A stretch of DNA of 64,000 nucleotides from an uncultured Lachnospiraceae bacterium (GCA_958428365.1 CAUAFT010000009.1:62001-126000); one strand, 5' to 3'. Shown: positions 26,363 to 36,293, counted from the stretch's first letter. The notes: a model not told the origin generated them from the sequence alone. Numbers and translations: made by a program.

Positions 26363-27754
26363 TTATAATTCACAGTTATTCACAGTTCTTGGGAACGGAA
26401 TCACATCACGGATATTGCTCATTCCCGTCAGATACATAACACAGCGTTCAAATCCAAGTCCGAACCCTGCATGCCGTGCCGTACCATACTTGCGAAGGTC
26501 TAAGTAGAATCCATAATCTTCTTCGTTGAGACCTAATTCCCGGATACGGGCAAGTAATTTGTCATAGTCGTCCTCACGCTGGCTTCCTCCAATGATCTCA
26601 CCGATTCCCGGAACAAGACAGTCCATGGCGGCAACGGTCTTACCATCCTCGTTCAGCTTCATATAGAATGCCTTGATCTCCTTTGGATAGTCGGTTACGA
26701 AGACCGGACGCTTAAATACTTCCTCGGTGAGATAGCGCTCGTGCTCCGTCTGAAGATCGCAGCCCCAGGAAACCTTATACTCGAACTTGTCATTGTTCTT
26801 CTCTAAGATCTCAATTGCCTCGGTATAGGTGACATGTCCGAAATCAGAGTTCAATACATGGTTCAAACGATCGATCAGTCCCTTGTCCACAAAGCTGTTG
26901 AAGAACTTCATCTCCTCCGGCGCATTGTCCATCACATAGCGGATCACATATTTTAACATGCTCTCCGCCAGCATCATATCATCCTCCAGATCTGCAAAGG
27001 CGATCTCCGGCTCGATCATCCAGAACTCTGCCGCATGACGTGTGGTATTGGAGTTCTCGGCACGGAAGGTTGGTCCAAAGGTATAGATGTTTTTAAATGC
27101 CATGGCATAGGTCTCGCCGTTGAGCTGACCGCTGACGGTCAGATTCGTCGGCTTATTAAAGAAGTCCTTCGTGTAATCGATCTCGCCATCCTCTGTCCTC
27201 GGCACATTGTCCAGATCCAGTGTGGTCACCTTGAACATCTCGCCTGCTCCCTCACAGTCGCTTCCCGTAATCAGCGGAGTGTGTACATAGACGAAGTCTC
27301 TTTCCTGGAAAAACTTATGGATCGCATAGGCGATCAGGGAGCGTACCCTAAATACTGCCTCAAAGGTGTTGGTTCTCGGACGCAGATGGGAGATGGTCCT
27401 CAGATATTCAAAGCTGTGTCTTTTTTTCTGCAATGGATAATCCGGAGAGGACTGTCCTTCGATCGTGACCTCCTCTGCCTGGATCTCAAAAGGCTGTTTT
27501 GCCTGTGGAGTTGCAACGAGCTTTCCCTTTACGATAATGGCTGCGCCCACATTTAATTTCTCCACCTCTGCAAAATTATCCAGCGTATCGGAATATACAA
27601 TCTGCAAAGGCTCAAAGAAAGTTCCGTCGTTTACCACGATGAACCCAAAATTTTTGGAGCTTCGGATACTGCGTACCCAGCCTCCGATCTCAATTACCTT
27701 TTCGATATAGTCATCCTGATTGCGATATAGATCGCGTATATTTACCAGTTCCAT
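26363..27754 (-). CDS. asnS: Asparaginyl-tRNA synthetase
   Basis: Charges tRNA-Asn with asparagine. The 463-residue class IIb enzyme has an N-terminal OB-fold anticodon domain (IGGWVRSIRSSKNFGFIVVN near residues 23-42). Motif 2 is at FRAENSNTTRHAAEFWMIEP and motif 3 at HAGFGLGFERCVMYLTG near the C-terminus. Asn rather than Asp specificity is suggested by overall AsnS-like motifs such as VSGQLNGETYAMAF. It starts 23 bp after the stop of the lipoprotein isomerase gene and ends at a clear terminator. Confidence 0.97.
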   Translation of the reverse strand: MELVNIRDLYRNQDDYIEKVIEIGGWVRSIRSSKNFGFIVVNDGTFFEPLQIVYSDTLDNFAEVEKLNVGAAIIVKGKLVATPQAKQPFEIQAEEVTIEGQSSPDYPLQKKRHSFEYLRTISHLRPRTNTFEAVFRVRSLIAYAIHKFFQERDFVYVHTPLITGSDCEGAGEMFKVTTLDLDNVPRTEDGEIDYTKDFFNKPTNLTVSGQLNGETYAMAFKNIYTFGPTFRAENSNTTRHAAEFWMIEPEIAFADLEDDMMLAESMLKYVIRYVMDNAPEEMKFFNSFVDKGLIDRLNHVLNSDFGHVTYTEAIEILEKNNDKFEYKVSWGCDLQTEHERYLTEEVFKRPVFVTDYPKEIKAFYMKLNEDGKTVAAMDCLVPGIGEIIGGSQREDDYDKLLARIRELGLNEEDYGFYLDLRKYGTARHAGFGLGFERCVMYLTGMSNIRDVIPFPRTVNNCEL

Positions 27755-27777
27755 TTTCCAATCCCCTTATTATCTTC

Positions 27778-28965
27778 TTATTTTCCTGTGGTTGTATCTA
27801 TTTTATCATCCGTAGTCTCAGAGGCGGCATCGTCCGCTCCATCTTCCGTTTGTGTGGTATCCTCAGTATCTGTCTCACCCTCTGCGGCGGATGTGTCTTC
27901 CTCTGTGGTCTCCACATATTTGATCTTCGCAGTATCGGCAACCTTTTCCTTTGCCTCCTGCTCAATAAACATACGTTTTACCATTGTCTCAGGATATACG
28001 TCAAACATATCCTCTTCCTTATCAAAGCTGAGGTTTTCCATCATTTCACTTAAGAATTTCTCATAATCCTCTCCGGAGGCCTTGATTCCTTCCTTTGCCG
28101 CAACTGCCTCCCAGATCAGATCGCTCTCCAGATAATCCGGCATCAGCTCGTCGATCTGTTCATTAAATTCATCTTCCGTCATGCCATAATTATTAGACAG
28201 GAAGTCTGCAAACTCCAGATCCTGGGATTTCGCAAGTCCCTTGTAATACGTTTTCAGCTCCTTTGTCCGCTCCTCCATCAGATCATCCGGAATATCGGAC
28301 ACCTCGCTGATCTCTTTTAACTTATCCGTCAGAACCTCGCTGAGGGCGCTTTGCAGATTGCTCTCCAAAAACTGATTGACATAGTCCTTCAGCTCTTCTA
28401 CCGTTGAGACTCCGTAATACGCATTGTAATTATCTGCGATATAGTCGTCCGTCAGTGTATCATAAGTTGGATAGGATTTGTCCTGGATGGAATTGATGGT
28501 AACGTGAAATACCACATCCTGTCCCGCCAGATCCTCTGTGGAGTAGTCCTCCGGGAAGGTCAGGTTCAGATCCACCTCTTCTCCCACTTTTTTTCCAACC
28601 AGACCGGATTCAAACCCGTCAATAAAGGTGCCGGAACCAATCTCCAGATTATATCCCTCGGCGCTGCCTCCGTCAAATTCTTCTCCGTCTTTTGTTCCCT
28701 TATAATCGATGTTGGCAACATCTCCGTCCTCCACCGTTGTCTTATCCTTATTCTCAGTATAGATCGGAGCGCTTAAAAAGTAGTTTTCTATGGTCTCTTG
28801 CAGACTGTCGTCCGTAATCTCATAATTTTTGTCTACTTCTACCTCCAATTTGTTGTAATCCCCCAGCTTGACCAGCTTTTCCGCATCTGTTTTTTCCGAT
28901 CCGCAGCCTGCCATCATTGCAGCCGTGGAAAGACACAGAAAAAATGCTACTATTTTTTTTCTCAT
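27778..28965 (-). CDS. Lipoprotein FKBP-type peptidyl-prolyl isomerase / trigger-factor-like
   Basis: The 395-residue protein begins at the ATG at 28965, which gives a clean lipoprotein signal (lipobox MAGC, Cys21); an ATG 21 bp upstream is possible. Residues 70-165 resemble an FKBP domain (EDGDVANIDYKGTKDGEEFD, GSGTFIDGFESGLVGKKVGE). Residues 190-330 are helical and resemble the trigger factor C-terminal domain. The tail after about 350 is Thr/Asp/Glu-rich. It should act outside the membrane as a folding catalyst and chaperone for secreted proteins. It is upstream of asnS with a short gap. Confidence 0.88.
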   Translation of the reverse strand: MRKKIVAFFLCLSTAAMMAGCGSEKTDAEKLVKLGDYNKLEVEVDKNYEITDDSLQETIENYFLSAPIYTENKDKTTVEDGDVANIDYKGTKDGEEFDGGSAEGYNLEIGSGTFIDGFESGLVGKKVGEEVDLNLTFPEDYSTEDLAGQDVVFHVTINSIQDKSYPTYDTLTDDYIADNYNAYYGVSTVEELKDYVNQFLESNLQSALSEVLTDKLKEISEVSDIPDDLMEERTKELKTYYKGLAKSQDLEFADFLSNNYGMTEDEFNEQIDELMPDYLESDLIWEAVAAKEGIKASGEDYEKFLSEMMENLSFDKEEDMFDVYPETMVKRMFIEQEAKEKVADTAKIKYVETTEEDTSAAEGETDTEDTTQTEDGADDAASETTDDKIDTTTGK

Positions 28966-29072
28966 ATTCTTTACCTTTCCTTGCAATTTTTTATCGCTTT
29001 ACAACTAATTACGATATCATATTTCATAGGGATTGAAAAGATTTTTCCCAAAATTAATAAAGATTTCATATA

Positions 29073-29101
29073 TTGCTTTTTCTATGGAGTAATGATACAA
29101 T
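29073..29101 (+). promoter_or_regulatory. SigA-type promoter for the 144-aa protein
   Basis: TTGCTT (29073-29078), 17 bp, TACAAT (29096-29101), 34 bp before the GTG start. Confidence 0.7.
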
Positions 29102-29135
29102 ATATGTCGAATTTGTTGATTAGGAGGTCTATATC

Positions 29136-29570
29136 GTGAGTACATTTACGATTGTATTAATCGTCATTGCTGTGATTCTAGTGGCTGCCATCATTGGTCT
29201 CTATTTTCTTGGAAAAAAAGCCGAGAAAAAACAGGCGGAGCAGAACGAAACTCTTGCAGCCACCGCACAGACCGTATCAATGTTAATCATAGACAAAAAG
29301 CGAATGAAGTTAAGCGAATCCGGTCTTCCGGCTGCCGTCATTGAGCAGTCTCCGAAAATGCTTCGTCGTTCCAAGCTGCCGATCGTCAAGGCAAAGGTCG
29401 GACCTAAGGTGATGACATTGATCTGTGATGCTTCCATCTATGACAGTATCCCTGTAAAAAAAGAGGTCAAAGCTGTGGTCAGCGGTCTCTACATCACTGA
29501 AGTAAAAGGACTCCACGGTCCGGTGGAGACAACGGAAAAGAAGAAAAAGGGATTCTTCAAAAAGAAATAA
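29136..29570 (+). CDS. Single-pass membrane protein, 144 residues, unrecognised
   Basis: It starts at GTG 29136 behind AGGAGG. Residues 4-25 form one transmembrane helix, followed by a Lys/Glu-rich stalk and a soluble domain (about 45-125) with no motif I can name. The C-terminus is very basic (EKKKKGFFKKK). The pattern is a signal-anchored protein with the domain probably inside, because the basic segment follows the helix. It is monocistronic, between its own promoter and a strong terminator. Confidence 0.75.
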   Translation: MSTFTIVLIVIAVILVAAIIGLYFLGKKAEKKQAEQNETLAATAQTVSMLIIDKKRMKLSESGLPAAVIEQSPKMLRRSKLPIVKAKVGPKVMTLICDASIYDSIPVKKEVKAVVSGLYITEVKGLHGPVETTEKKKKGFFKKK

Positions 29571-29583
29571 GGACAGGCTGTTA

Positions 29584-29627
29584 AAAAAGGAGCTGATTCC
29601 TGTAGTATTTGGAATCAGCTCCTTTTT
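29584..29627. terminator. Bidirectional intrinsic terminator
   Basis: A perfect 17-bp stem (AAAAAGGAGCTGATTCC with its complement, 10-nt loop) has A/T tracts on both sides. It serves the 144-aa gene on the plus strand and galU on the minus strand. Confidence 0.9.
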
Positions 29628-29662
29628 CATGCCCGAAAATCACGATCTGTGACTGCAGACAC

Positions 29663-30553
29663 CTATTCATATTCCAGCATGGCATCCATGTTTTCATGAA
29701 GCCTGTCCAGATATTCCACCATATCTTTCCGCACTTCCTCATTGCGCAGAGCAAACTCAATGTTTGCCTGTAAAAATCCCATCTTGCTGCCCACGTCATA
29801 GCGGTGGCCTTTGAAATCATAGGCATAGACCTGCTGATCCTTCGCCAGACGTTTTAAGGCGTCAGTGAGCTGGATCTCTCCGCCGCAGCCCGCTCCCTGG
29901 GTCTCCAGATAGTCGAAGATCTCCGGCGTAATTATATATCTTCCAAGTACCGCCACCTGGGATGGAGCCTCCTCCATCTTCGGTTTTTCCACCATATCTG
30001 CTACCCGGTACACACGGTCCTCTACCTGGTCTCCGGCGATGATTCCATATTTGGATACCGCTTCCTTTTCCACGGTCTGGACTCCGAGGATGCTGGACTG
30101 ATACTTGTCGAACTGTTCCATCATCTGTCCCAGACAAGGCTGTTTAGACACCACCACGTCATCTCCCAACAGGACGGCAAAGGGCTCGTTTCCAATGAAT
30201 TGTTTTGCCACCAGTACGGCATGTCCCAGCCCTCTTGGCTGTTTCTGGCGAATGTAATGGATGTTCGCCATATCGGCGATCTCCCTTACCATCTCCAGAT
30301 ACTCTTCTTTTCCACTCTTCTCCAGCTCCAGTTCCAGCTCGATGGAGCGGTCAAAATGATCCTCAATGGAACGCTTACTCCGTCCTGTTACAATGATGAT
30401 ATCCTCCACTCCTGAGGCAACCGCTTCTTCAATGATGTACTGGATCGTCGGTTTGTCCACGATAGGAAGCATCTCCTTTGGCTGTGCCTTGGTTGCCGGC
30501 AGAAAGCGGGTTCCCAACCCCGCCGCCGGTATGATTGCTTTGCGTACTTTCAT
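29663..30553 (-). CDS. galU: UTP-glucose-1-phosphate uridylyltransferase
   Basis: Makes UDP-glucose for glycolipids and surface polysaccharides. The 296-residue protein has AAGLGTRFLPATKAQPKEML at residues 10-29, then VDKPTIQYIIEEAV, LGDDVV, and the C-terminal FKGHRYDVGSKMGFLQANIE. The order murI-DUF1934-galU on the minus strand has gaps of 4 and 11 bp, so it is the last gene of that operon, ending at the terminator at 29584-29627. Confidence 0.96.
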   Translation of the reverse strand: MKVRKAIIPAAGLGTRFLPATKAQPKEMLPIVDKPTIQYIIEEAVASGVEDIIIVTGRSKRSIEDHFDRSIELELELEKSGKEEYLEMVREIADMANIHYIRQKQPRGLGHAVLVAKQFIGNEPFAVLLGDDVVVSKQPCLGQMMEQFDKYQSSILGVQTVEKEAVSKYGIIAGDQVEDRVYRVADMVEKPKMEEAPSQVAVLGRYIITPEIFDYLETQGAGCGGEIQLTDALKRLAKDQQVYAYDFKGHRYDVGSKMGFLQANIEFALRNEEVRKDMVEYLDRLHENMDAMLEYE

Positions 30554-30564
30554 GTTCTTATCCC

Positions 30565-31014
30565 CTATGACTGTAATTTAAAATCTCCGGATTCCTTGGA
30601 TTTGATGTTCATCTGGATCCTGCAGTCCGCCAGATGCTCATAATTTGCCTCCAGGGCGTACGCCACATTGACGTCAATGTTGTCCTCGGATTCCTCCACC
30701 TTTACCTGACCCGCGTCAATTCCGATAAAAATACTTCCGAACGGAGTCTGATAACAGGTCATGTTCTTTTTATTTTTTTCAAATACCATATGCACATTGG
30801 CGATTCCCTTTTTGGTGATATCCAGGTAATCCTCCGTGAGCTTGATGATATTTTTTGTCGTTCCCTCGAAGCCCTCCATGACTTCCTCATAGACAATATA
30901 ATGTTTTCCGTTTTTTTTATAATAATTTCCCGCCGTTACGATCTCGATGGGTTCTGCTTCCATCTCCTGGGCAAACTGAAGCCCGCTGATGGTCAGTATC
31001 ACGTCTTTTGTCAT
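30565..31014 (-). CDS. DUF1934 family protein (YwiB-like)
   Basis: A 149-residue protein of the DUF1934/YwiB family, a calycin-like beta barrel. The features are DVILTISGLQ at the N-terminus, KHYIVYEEVMEGF, TPFGSIFIGI, and the C-terminal VNVAYALEAN. Function unknown. It sits between murI and galU with gaps of 4 and 11 bp. Confidence 0.87.
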   Translation of the reverse strand: MTKDVILTISGLQFAQEMEAEPIEIVTAGNYYKKNGKHYIVYEEVMEGFEGTTKNIIKLTEDYLDITKKGIANVHMVFEKNKKNMTCYQTPFGSIFIGIDAGQVKVEESEDNIDVNVAYALEANYEHLADCRIQMNIKSKESGDFKLQS

Positions 31015-31018
31015 TTTA

Positions 31019-31858
31019 TTAATACTCCTCTATCGGAATGAGCTGGGTGCTCTCAATATCATATGGCAGGATGGAGTTGGCGAACTGCATGAACTTCTCC
31101 GCCGCATCGCTGACATAGAACTGATATTTTTTTTCTCCCTCGCCATGGTTTCCGTCGTTTGCAATTTTCTGCTCCTCTAAAAGCTGTTTTAACTCCACAG
31201 CCGTCTCGTAAGCGGGATTCACCAGATGAACGGCTTCTCCCATGATCTGTCCCACCATGGACCTAAGCAGAGGATAATGGGTGCATCCCAGGATCAGAGT
31301 ATCGATGTCCGATTCCTGAAAAGGCTTCAAGTAGCGCCTTGCCACTGTCTCCGTCACCGGATCCTTCATCCATCCCTCTTCCACCAGAGGTACGAACAAT
31401 GGACAGGCCTTCCCCATGACTTCCGCCCTGCTGTTTTCCTTATGTATCATCTCGGTATAGATTCCGCTCTTCACCGTACCCTCGGTTCCGATGACGCCGA
31501 TCTTACCGTTTTTGGTGGTCTGCGCCGCCACCTTCGCCCCCGGCTTCACCACGCCTATGATGGGAATATCCAGCTCCGGGCGGATGGTCTCTAACGCGTA
31601 GGCGCTGGCGGTGTTGCACGCCACCACGATCGCCTTGACGCCCTTGGTTTTTAAAAAGCGGATGATCTGCCTGGAATAACGGATGATGGTGTCCTGGGAT
31701 TTGCTTCCGTAGGGTACCCGCGCCGTATCTCCGAAGTAAACGATTCGCTCATTGGGTATCTGCCGCATGATCTCCCTGGCAACGGTGAGACCGCCGACTC
31801 CGGAGTCGAAGACTCCGATTGGGGCATGGCAGATATCCTGATTTTCTATTTTGCTCAT
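31019..31858 (-). CDS. murI: Glutamate racemase
   Basis: Interconverts L- and D-glutamate for peptidoglycan. The ATG at 31858 (279 residues) has GGAG at 6 bp; an in-frame ATG 12 bp upstream is less well placed. Catalytic features are D18 in GVFDSGVGGLTV, the first Cys in VVACNTASA, and the second Cys with His in LGCTHYPLL. It is the first gene of murI-DUF1934-galU. Confidence 0.96.
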   Translation of the reverse strand: MSKIENQDICHAPIGVFDSGVGGLTVAREIMRQIPNERIVYFGDTARVPYGSKSQDTIIRYSRQIIRFLKTKGVKAIVVACNTASAYALETIRPELDIPIIGVVKPGAKVAAQTTKNGKIGVIGTEGTVKSGIYTEMIHKENSRAEVMGKACPLFVPLVEEGWMKDPVTETVARRYLKPFQESDIDTLILGCTHYPLLRSMVGQIMGEAVHLVNPAYETAVELKQLLEEQKIANDGNHGEGEKKYQFYVSDAAEKFMQFANSILPYDIESTQLIPIEEY

Positions 31859-31937
31859 ATGATTCTCCAAATTAGTAATATCTTATTTATTCTACCTGTT
31901 TTTATCCAAATATTCAAGTTGGATTTGAAGGGTATTG

Positions 31938-32558
31938 TCAATCTATAATACGATTTAGGAAGGTGAGGTATTTGAACTGTATCTTATAATTATGATTGTC
32001 TATGATAGAATCATATTCTTTTTCGGTCAATACTTCCTGCAAGGAGGTCTGAGCTTCCTGATCGATCACGCCGTACATGCTGCCCTGAAAGCACATATTC
32101 GGGTACATGACGCACCACCAGTTTTTGCCGGAACCGTCTCCGATGACGACTTCTAGGGCTTCATATGTACCTGCGGGGAAGGAATAGCTGCCGTATGTTT
32201 TGATTGGGAAATCCACCTGACCTACCAGAGCTTTTACCGGATAGGATTTACCTTCTTTTTTTATGACTTCCTCTGCGATCTTTTCAATATTATGCAGATT
32301 TTCGTTGGCAGTCTGTTCTGCTTCTTTTCGGCTGTTTACCTGTTTCATCTCGTCTTTCATGTAGAGTCCCACGGCGTCCCGGACTTTTAATTTCAGCTCC
32401 TGGTCCTCCTTGCTGTCGCTGTTGGCAATGACGTGGAAGCGCAGAATTTTTCCCGCGATCTCCTCCTGCATTTTTCTGTTTTCATAATACGTTTTTATCG
32501 GTATTGCCGTTAAGATCAGCAGTAATATAATCAAACCTTTTTTTCGGATTTTTTTCAT
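31938..32558 (-). CDS. spoIIR: Stage II sporulation protein R
   Basis: In sporulating Firmicutes the forespore secretes SpoIIR to trigger SpoIIGA-dependent processing of pro-SigE in the mother cell. The ATG at 32558 gives 206 residues with a signal anchor at 8-25 and a purine-rich GAGGGAAT site; the frame extends further upstream but overlaps the gerA 3' region. Family motifs are LRFHVIANSDSKEDQELKLK near residue 40 and WWCVMYPNMCF near 150. It lies 72 bp after the GerAC gene on the same strand. Confidence 0.93.
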   Translation of the reverse strand: MKKIRKKGLIILLLILTAIPIKTYYENRKMQEEIAGKILRFHVIANSDSKEDQELKLKVRDAVGLYMKDEMKQVNSRKEAEQTANENLHNIEKIAEEVIKKEGKSYPVKALVGQVDFPIKTYGSYSFPAGTYEALEVVIGDGSGKNWWCVMYPNMCFQGSMYGVIDQEAQTSLQEVLTEKEYDSIIDNHNYKIQFKYLTFLNRIID

Positions 32559-32630
32559 TTTAATTCCCTCTTTCCCTGCATTCTGTAGAAGATAAATAAG
32601 TAATGCCCGGAAAAAGGGAACCTTAAACAT

Positions 32631-33701
32631 TTATTTTACATTTACGATCTTTGCGTCCACCACGATCTCTGTCTCAAGCGCCTCCACATAGCCACCCCGT
32701 TCTTCAAAATAGGTGTAAGATTTTCTATCGCGGTTTGCCAGTTTTTTATAGCTGTTGGTAAGATCGAATCCGCTTTTTTTACTCTGCTTCGCCGCCTCTG
32801 TCAGGTATTTTCCAAGCTCGGCTCCCAGCTTTTTCTCCGCCTCCTCCTGCTTTCTCCAATCTGTAATGCTGCCGTTTTCCAGGGCTGCCTCGCAGGAGAT
32901 CTCCACTTTCAGCTTCATTTTTTCGCCGTCTCTTTCAAACTCATAGGAAGGTTTGATTCTGTTCAGTCTCCACTGGCGCCCTTTATCATCCTCGTAGGAC
33001 TCTCCGCTTAACTTTCCCTGGATAAACAGACTGTCCATGGCTCTTAGAACGGGCACTTCCTTTAACGCCTTCCCGTCTTTCAGCACATAGGAAGCGATGA
33101 CGGCCGGCCTTGCATCCTGCGCCCCCAGCACCGGAATATAGAGGGTTTCCATCTGGTTCGCGCGCTCGTCGTATAGTTTTCCAAGCGTCATGATCTGCTT
33201 ATTTTTATAGTCCTCATCACTCTCTAACAGCTCTTCCAAATAGGTTCCCAGAGGTTTTTCCAGGTTTTTATCGAGAGAAAACAGCTCTTCCATGGGCATA
33301 TCGGTCACAAAAAGATAGGTATTCCTCGCCATCAGCTCCTGGTTCATGGTATAGTCCACAAAATTCTGCAATTTTTCTTCGTCTTTCAAAAAATCCACGC
33401 TTAAGATCAACGCCTTATTATGAGATAGATCGATCCTCTTTGAATTATTTTTCTCATAGTCCTTCTGCATGGTAAAAAAATCCCTGCCCCGAACCATTGC
33501 CTGGGTCGTATCGCTTCCATCCGCATTCTCATTTGCCACTTCCGACAACACCGGAAAATTAAAGACCAAAAGGCAGTCCTCCTCCTCTTTTTCCATGCCC
33601 ACTGCCAGGGGAAAACTGCGGTTTTCCAGCTCATGATCCCCACAACCGCACAAAAGAACCGCCATAAAGGCAATCACGATGAAAAGCCTCTTTTTATTCA
33701 T
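32631..33701 (-). CDS. Ger(x)C family spore germination lipoprotein
   Basis: C subunit of a GerA-type germinant receptor, a lipoprotein on the outer face of the spore inner membrane. The 356-residue protein has a lipoprotein signal ending in LLCGC (Cys20), the early GDHELENRSFPLAVGM region, and the Ger(x)C domain through the C-terminus. It overlaps the B-subunit gene by 8 bp. The germinant cannot be predicted. Confidence 0.92.
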   Translation of the reverse strand: MNKKRLFIVIAFMAVLLCGCGDHELENRSFPLAVGMEKEEEDCLLVFNFPVLSEVANENADGSDTTQAMVRGRDFFTMQKDYEKNNSKRIDLSHNKALILSVDFLKDEEKLQNFVDYTMNQELMARNTYLFVTDMPMEELFSLDKNLEKPLGTYLEELLESDEDYKNKQIMTLGKLYDERANQMETLYIPVLGAQDARPAVIASYVLKDGKALKEVPVLRAMDSLFIQGKLSGESYEDDKGRQWRLNRIKPSYEFERDGEKMKLKVEISCEAALENGSITDWRKQEEAEKKLGAELGKYLTEAAKQSKKSGFDLTNSYKKLANRDRKSYTYFEERGGYVEALETEIVVDAKIVNVK

Positions 33702-34788
33702 GTCTCATCCTCCTTTTTCTACGCACCAGAACATAGGAAAGCAGCGGGATCAAAACGGATAAGGGAACTGCCGCCCCATAAAAGAGCTTCCGGAGCAGAT
33801 CCAAAAAAAGCAGGGAATCCCAGCACGCCTTTGCCACGAAGTAGACCAGCACCAGAACCAGCAGAGCCGGATACTTCTTTTTTTTCAGAGAGAAGGTTCT
33901 CATGAAGATATCCACACTGTGAAAGATCGTATGATCCATCAGCGCATAGAGGGCAAAAAACCAGATTCCCACCATTACCGCGTCAAACCTTTCCAAAAAT
34001 CCCCCCGGCAGCTCCACCATGCTCATCAATACCACCACGGAATAAGGCGTTTTTGCCAATGCCTTCGTTCCAAAAATTCCCGTCAGCAGAAGATAGATCA
34101 CAAAGAGCAGGATCCCGGTAGTTCCAAGCGCCCTTCCTGCGGTTCCTTTCAGTTTTTCCTCCCCGGCGCAGAAAGGTTTTAAAAACAGGATGAAAAAAAT
34201 CCAGGAAAAGAGCCCGAATACCAGATAGAAACTTTTACAAAAATCCATGCCGCTGTCATACAAAAGGGGCGCCCACTTGTCCATGTCCACACTTCCCACT
34301 GAGAGCGCCAGCATGATCAGGAACAGTCCCGCAAGGGTCCAGAACAGGATCTCATAGACCCTGACCCGGCACTCCAATCCCCCATAGATTCCATAGGCTC
34401 CAGTCAGAAGGAGCAATACCAGGATCAATAGAAAAGGCTCCTGATGCAATAGATTCTGTAGCACCAGATCACAGATGGTATAAGCTGCAAACCCGCTGAT
34501 ACAGACAAAATAGACAAAATAAAAGATCAGACAAATATCTGAGAGCTTCGTGCCGAACGCCTCCCTCAAAAGGGCATAGTAATCCTGATCCATTTCTCCA
34601 AGGCAGGCTCCCAGCAAAACCAGAAATAAAAACGCCGCCGCCATTCCCAAGAGGATCGCCAGGCTTCCGTCGATCCCGCTTGCACCGGCAAGCGCCTGGG
34701 GAAGGATCAGGGACGTAATACCGAAAAGAGAAAAGATCATCAACCTCTTTATCTGACGTGGAGATATTTTTCCATTGCTCGCAAACAT
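33694..34788 (-). CDS. GerAB-type spore germination permease
   Basis: B subunit of the receptor, an amino-acid-permease-like membrane protein that binds the germinant in well-studied receptors. It has 364 residues with about ten transmembrane helices. The N-terminal KISPRQIKRLMIFSLFGITS is typical of the family. It starts 2 bp after the A-subunit gene. Confidence 0.92.
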   Translation of the reverse strand: MFASNGKISPRQIKRLMIFSLFGITSLILPQALAGASGIDGSLAILLGMAAAFLFLVLLGACLGEMDQDYYALLREAFGTKLSDICLIFYFVYFVCISGFAAYTICDLVLQNLLHQEPFLLILVLLLLTGAYGIYGGLECRVRVYEILFWTLAGLFLIMLALSVGSVDMDKWAPLLYDSGMDFCKSFYLVFGLFSWIFFILFLKPFCAGEEKLKGTAGRALGTTGILLFVIYLLLTGIFGTKALAKTPYSVVVLMSMVELPGGFLERFDAVMVGIWFFALYALMDHTIFHSVDIFMRTFSLKKKKYPALLVLVLVYFVAKACWDSLLFLDLLRKLFYGAAVPLSVLIPLLSYVLVRRKRRMRHE

Positions 34789-34790
34789 AC

Positions 34791-36293
34791 TTACTTCCTC
34801 CTGCGCAGACGCGTCTTATTTTTCCTACTTGCAAAAATAGGTCTCTTTTTCAACCAGTAGATCGGCATACGACAGAAGGAATCCCTCTCATCCTCATAAT
34901 CCGTAAGCTCCGCCCCCACATAGGGCGTCAGATAAGGGATCCCGAAGCTTCTTAACCGCGCCAGATGGATCAGCACCAGAAGCAGAGCCGCTAAAAATCC
35001 GAAGAATCCCAGCCATGCACACATGAGAATAAAGAAAAATTTTAAAATCCGAAATGCCGTGGCAAATTCCTCGTTGGGGATCGCAAAGGAACAGAGCGCT
35101 GTAAATGCCACCACGATCACCACCACGGGGCTGACGATATTCGCCTCCACCGCCGCCTGTCCGATGATAAGTCCGCCCACAATGCCAATGGTATTGCCCA
35201 TAGCTCCCGGCAGACGGACGCCCGCCTCCCGCAAAAGCTCAAAAGAAAGCTCCATTAAGATCACCTCAAAGACCGCCGGAAAGGGAACTCCCTGTCTCGC
35301 CGCCGCAAAGGACAGGATCAATGTAGTAGGCAATAGCTGAGTATGAAAATTCGTCACCGCCAGATAAAGCCCCGGCAGGGTCATGGCAAAAAAGGACGCC
35401 AGATAACGGATGATCCTCCCAAAAGAAGCGATCTCAAACCGATTGTAATAGTCGTCACTGGTCTGAATAAAAGAATTATAATCCGTAGGCAGGATCAACG
35501 CCCCCGGAGAATTGTCGCATAAGAGCACCACCCGCCCCTCCAGAACAGACATTGCCGCCCGGTCAGGGCGCAGAGTCGTCTGAAACTGCGGAAACGGCGA
35601 GAACCAATCCTTCTCCGCAAGCTGCTCGATCACCCCGCTGTCCATCACTCCGTCAATCTCAAATCCCTCCAGCCTCCGGTCGATCTCCTCCAACACCTCT
35701 TTCGGAGCGATCCCCTCCATGTACAAAAGGCTGATATTTGTCTTGCTGCGCACACCCGCTTTCCTCTCCGCCACCTTGAGCTGGGGCGACCGGATCCTTT
35801 TGCGCACCAGCGCCACATTCGCCTTCACCGAATCCGTAAATCCCTCGTTGGATCCCCGGACCACCTTCTCCGAATCCGTCTTGGTAACTCCCATCCCCGG
35901 ATAACCCTTATCCTCTATCTTGATCGCCCTGGAAAATCCATCCACCAGCAACAGCGCAGCCCCCGTAAGCATCCCATCCGCCGCTTCCTCAATAGTCTCA
36001 AAATATCCAATATCCGACACCCCAAGACTGTTTTTCTCAAGCGCCTCATAGACCTCTTCTGCGCTCATAGCGCAAAGCCCGCTCAGCATCCTCCCCAGCG
36101 CTCCCTCATCTATCATCATATTCCCCACCGTGGTCTCAATAAACGCCACCATACAGGCAATCTCATGATCCTCCCCCAAAAACAACTGATTATGCTTCAA
36201 ATCACTGCATCCCTCAAACAGCTCTAAAAAGACCTTACTATCTTCCTCAAGCCTCCCAGTAATCCGATGCTTTTCCTGTTCTTTCATAATCAT
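34791..36293 (-). CDS. GerAA-type spore germination protein
   Basis: A subunit of the germinant receptor. The 500-residue protein has a soluble N-terminal region (1-290) and about five membrane segments after residue 290 (ASFFAMTLPGLYLAVTNFHT, then LREAGVRLPGAMGNTIGIVG, a family signature). Two starts are possible: ATG 36293 or 36287; GAGGTG lies 8 bp before the latter. It heads the AA-AB-AC operon. No clear SigG promoter was found upstream. Confidence 0.94.
   Translation of the reverse strand: MIMKEQEKHRITGRLEEDSKVFLELFEGCSDLKHNQLFLGEDHEIACMVAFIETTVGNMMIDEGALGRMLSGLCAMSAEEVYEALEKNSLGVSDIGYFETIEEAADGMLTGAALLLVDGFSRAIKIEDKGYPGMGVTKTDSEKVVRGSNEGFTDSVKANVALVRKRIRSPQLKVAERKAGVRSKTNISLLYMEGIAPKEVLEEIDRRLEGFEIDGVMDSGVIEQLAEKDWFSPFPQFQTTLRPDRAAMSVLEGRVVLLCDNSPGALILPTDYNSFIQTSDDYYNRFEIASFGRIIRYLASFFAMTLPGLYLAVTNFHTQLLPTTLILSFAAARQGVPFPAVFEVILMELSFELLREAGVRLPGAMGNTIGIVGGLIIGQAAVEANIVSPVVVIVVAFTALCSFAIPNEEFATAFRILKFFFILMCAWLGFFGFLAALLLVLIHLARLRSFGIPYLTPYVGAELTDYEDERDSFCRMPIYWLKKRPIFASRKNKTRLRRRK

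Noticed and set aside
25712..26507. Overlapping plus-strand ORFs between purM and asnS
   Set aside because: They cover fold-back elements C and A copy 2 and the asnS 3' end; Pro/Arg-rich translations are typical of palindromic non-coding DNA.
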